22,604 bases of DNA from an uncultured Solobacterium sp. (GTDB lineage: Bacteria > Bacillota_I > Bacilli_A > Erysipelotrichales > Erysipelotrichaceae), in contig CAJOLG010000032.1 of assembly GCA_905235315.1 (NCBI GenBank), positions 1-22,604 on the forward strand, written 5' to 3'. The notes beneath the pieces are model-generated. The model had not been told where the DNA came from and did not search any database. It saw only the letters and a program-made list of their open reading frames with translations. A program made the position numbers and the translations under genes. Of the stretch, positions 21,175 through 22,604 are shown piece by piece. Position 1 is the stretch's first letter. Each line of letters begins with the position of its first letter.

Positions 21175-21775
21175 ACGTAATCAAACAATGGAAAAAACAC
21201 TGGACGAAATCGAAATCAATGCACGGGAAAACCATGTGCCGGTCATGCTGGGGGAGGGAATGGAATTCCTGCTTTCGTATATCCGCTCGCATCCGGAGAT
21301 CATGAAGGTGCTCGAATGCGGCACCGCAGTCGGCTGGTCGGCGATGAAGATCGCGGGTGTACGGGAGAATATCACGGTCGATACGCTGGAGATCGATCCC
21401 GTAATGTACCGGCAGGCATGCGAAAACATTCAGGCCGCCTCACTGAGTGACCGGGTCTTTGTACATCTTTGTGATGCAGGTCTCTACACCACAAACCAGT
21501 ATTATGACCTGTTTTTTATCGATGCCGCAAAGTCGCAGTACCGCATGTATCTGGACTTCATGCCGAACAGTATCATCGGTTCGGTGTTTGTGTTTGACAA
21601 TCTGAACTTCCACGGAATCGTCGAACATCCGGAACTCTCGAAAAACCGGAGCACCCTGCAGATGACAAGAAAGATCCGGAAATTCCGGGAAGCGATTCAG
21701 AACGATGAACGGTTTGAAACTGCCTGGCATCCCGAGGCGGGCGACGGAATCATGATCGCAAAACGGATCCGATGA
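21152..21775 (+). CDS. SAM-dependent O-methyltransferase, TrmR-like
   Basis: A 207-residue class I methyltransferase of the O-methyltransferase family 3. VLECGTAVGW (53-62) is the SAM motif I, FIDAAK (122-127) and FDN (148-150) carry the metal-binding acidic residues. The ENHVPVM...GMEFLL start resembles B. subtilis TrmR (YrrM), which methylates 5-hydroxyuridine in the wobble position of tRNA. That function is inferred. The ATG at 21152 lies 23 nt inside the radical SAM gene. An ATG at 21188 would give 195 residues; neither has a good ribosome binding site, so coupling to the gene before is likely. It has no catechol-type C-terminal extension. Confidence 0.82.
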   Translation: MSLRAISERNQTMEKTLDEIEINARENHVPVMLGEGMEFLLSYIRSHPEIMKVLECGTAVGWSAMKIAGVRENITVDTLEIDPVMYRQACENIQAASLSDRVFVHLCDAGLYTTNQYYDLFFIDAAKSQYRMYLDFMPNSIIGSVFVFDNLNFHGIVEHPELSKNRSTLQMTRKIRKFREAIQNDERFETAWHPEAGDGIMIAKRIR

Positions 21776-21838
21776 TATGGGCATCCGGAAGCGGGTTTTT
21801 GAGGCCGGACAATATAATAGAACCGGAGGAATTTAACA

Positions 21839-22387
21839 ATGACGTATGATATCGCGATTATCGGCACCGGCCCGGCAGGGCTGGAAGCCGCCATTACCGC
21901 AAAGGTGCGGAATAAAAATCTGATTCTGTTTGGCTCAAAGGACTCCTCCGTCAAAGTATCCAAAGCCCATACGGTTCTCAATTACCTGGGGCTTCCGAAC
22001 ATCAGCGGAGAAGAGATGCAGAAGGCGTTTCTTGACCATGTGAGTTCGATGGGGATTGAAATCACAGAGGAGCAGATTACGGCAGTCTATGCCATGGGAG
22101 AACGCTTCATGATCCAGGGGGCCGTAAACATGTATGAGGCTAAAAGCGTGATTCTTGCGACCGGGGTCACCGCCGCAAAGCCGTATCCGAATGAGGAAGC
22201 GCTGCTCGGAAGGGGCGTCAGTTACTGCGCAACGTGCGATGCGGCGCTGTACAAAGGAAAGACCGCGGTAGTGATCGCAGGATCTGAGCGGGAAGAGGCG
22301 GAGGCCGACTTCCTTGCGGAATACGCTGCGCATGTATATTACATCCCGCTGTACCGCGAGGCAGTACAGGTCAGAGATACGAAGTGA
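21839..22387 (+). CDS. Thioredoxin-reductase-like flavoprotein, first part (frameshifted)
   Basis: The 182-residue frame begins MTYDIAIIGTGPAGLEAA, an FAD-binding GXGXXG (9-14), and has ILATG (105-109) and the redox-active CATC at 130-133. The family is thioredoxin-reductase-like. Where NADPH-dependent enzymes have GGGDSA and HRRXXXR, this one has AGSEREEA (147-154) and YIPLYRE. It may therefore not use NADPH and could be a ferredoxin- or flavin-type reductase; this is inference. The frame stops at a TGA (22385-22387), but the rest of the protein continues in another frame. GGAGGAA precedes the ATG, and a TATAAT at 21813-21818 lies close upstream. Confidence 0.85.
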   Translation: MTYDIAIIGTGPAGLEAAITAKVRNKNLILFGSKDSSVKVSKAHTVLNYLGLPNISGEEMQKAFLDHVSSMGIEITEEQITAVYAMGERFMIQGAVNMYEAKSVILATGVTAAKPYPNEEALLGRGVSYCATCDAALYKGKTAVVIAGSEREEAEADFLAEYAAHVYYIPLYREAVQVRDTK

Positions 22388-22604
22388 TCCGGGAGAAGCC
22401 GATTGCGATCATCGGCACCGATAAAGTGGAAAAGCTGAAAACCGATCAGCGGGAGATTGAGACGGACGGCATCTTCATCCTGCGGGAGGCAGTCGCCCCG
22501 GGCAGACTGGTTCCGGGTCTTGAGACCGATGGACCGCATGTCAGGGTGAACGCCGATATGTCGACTTCCATTCCCGGCTGCTTTGCGGCGGGGGATATTG
22601 CCGG
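22366..22604 (+). pseudogene. Out-of-frame continuation of the thioredoxin-reductase-like gene
   Basis: Read in the frame of the GTG at 22384, the DNA encodes GQRYEVIREKPIAIIGTDKV, then an FILREAVAPGRLVPG segment and IPGCFAAGDIAG at the window edge. The AAGD-I-AG end is the C-terminal FAD-binding motif of thioredoxin reductases. The break lies between about 22355 and 22375 and can be repaired by adding one base or removing two. It has no start of its own and is cut by the window end. Confidence 0.72.

Noticed and set aside
1..22604. CRISPR arrays, tRNA or rRNA genes, insertion sequences
   Set aside because: No regularly spaced repeats, cloverleaf-like sequences, rRNA segments or transposase genes were seen on either strand.

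Overview
The window is about 22.6 kb of a Gram-positive-type (Bacillota) chromosome. It carries one long, almost gap-free block of ribosomal protein genes (S10, spc and alpha operons fused) followed by an accessory stretch, with nearly everything on the + strand. The organism is probably a moderately GC-rich member of the Erysipelotrichia or a related low-GC-phylum lineage. This rests on Bacillus-like gene order, zinc-ribbon forms of S14 and L36, GGAGG ribosome binding sites, the absence of L30, and the UPF0237/UPF0210 and AmmeMemoRadiSam genes. The lineage is inferred from gene content only.

Layout. 1-110: start of a divergent lipoprotein gene on the - strand. 111-512: intergenic region with an extended -10 promoter and a structured leader. 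513-9805: rpsJ-rplC-rplD-rplW-rplB-rpsS-rplV-rpsC-rplP-rpmC-rpsQ-rplN-rplX-rplE-rpsN-rpsH-rplF-rplR-rpsE-rplO, with rpmD (L30) missing. 9808-14336: secY-adk-infA-rpmJ-rpsM-rpsK-rpoA-rplQ, with map missing and adk broken by an apparent 14-nt loss. A strong terminator at 14354-14385 ends the block.

14386-15930 is a small accessory island. It holds a 72-residue double-glycine-leader peptide (bacteriocin or signal-peptide type) with its own promoter and terminator, a serine recombinase whose promoter shares a 12-nt sequence with the peptide promoter, and about 465 nt without a convincing gene but with repeats and a strong terminator. 15931-18787 holds a lipoprotein, an ACT-domain protein (UPF0237) and a UPF0210 protein in tight succession, then a branched terminator. 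18978-21775 holds a fused Memo-AMMECR1 protein, its radical SAM partner and a TrmR-like methyltransferase, overlapping end to end. 21839 to the window end is a thioredoxin-reductase-like flavoprotein gene with a frameshift.

The ribosomal block supplies translation, protein export (SecY), nucleotide balance (Adk), initiation (IF-1) and transcription (RpoA) from what looks like one transcription unit with at least one internal promoter before infA. The most unusual points are: ribosomal protein S3 with a low-complexity insertion that removes the KH GXXG loop; divergence and a long tail in L3; loss of L30; two frameshifted genes; the orphan double-glycine peptide beside a recombinase; and the Memo-AMMECR1-radical SAM set, a conserved system whose chemistry, to my knowledge, is not established.
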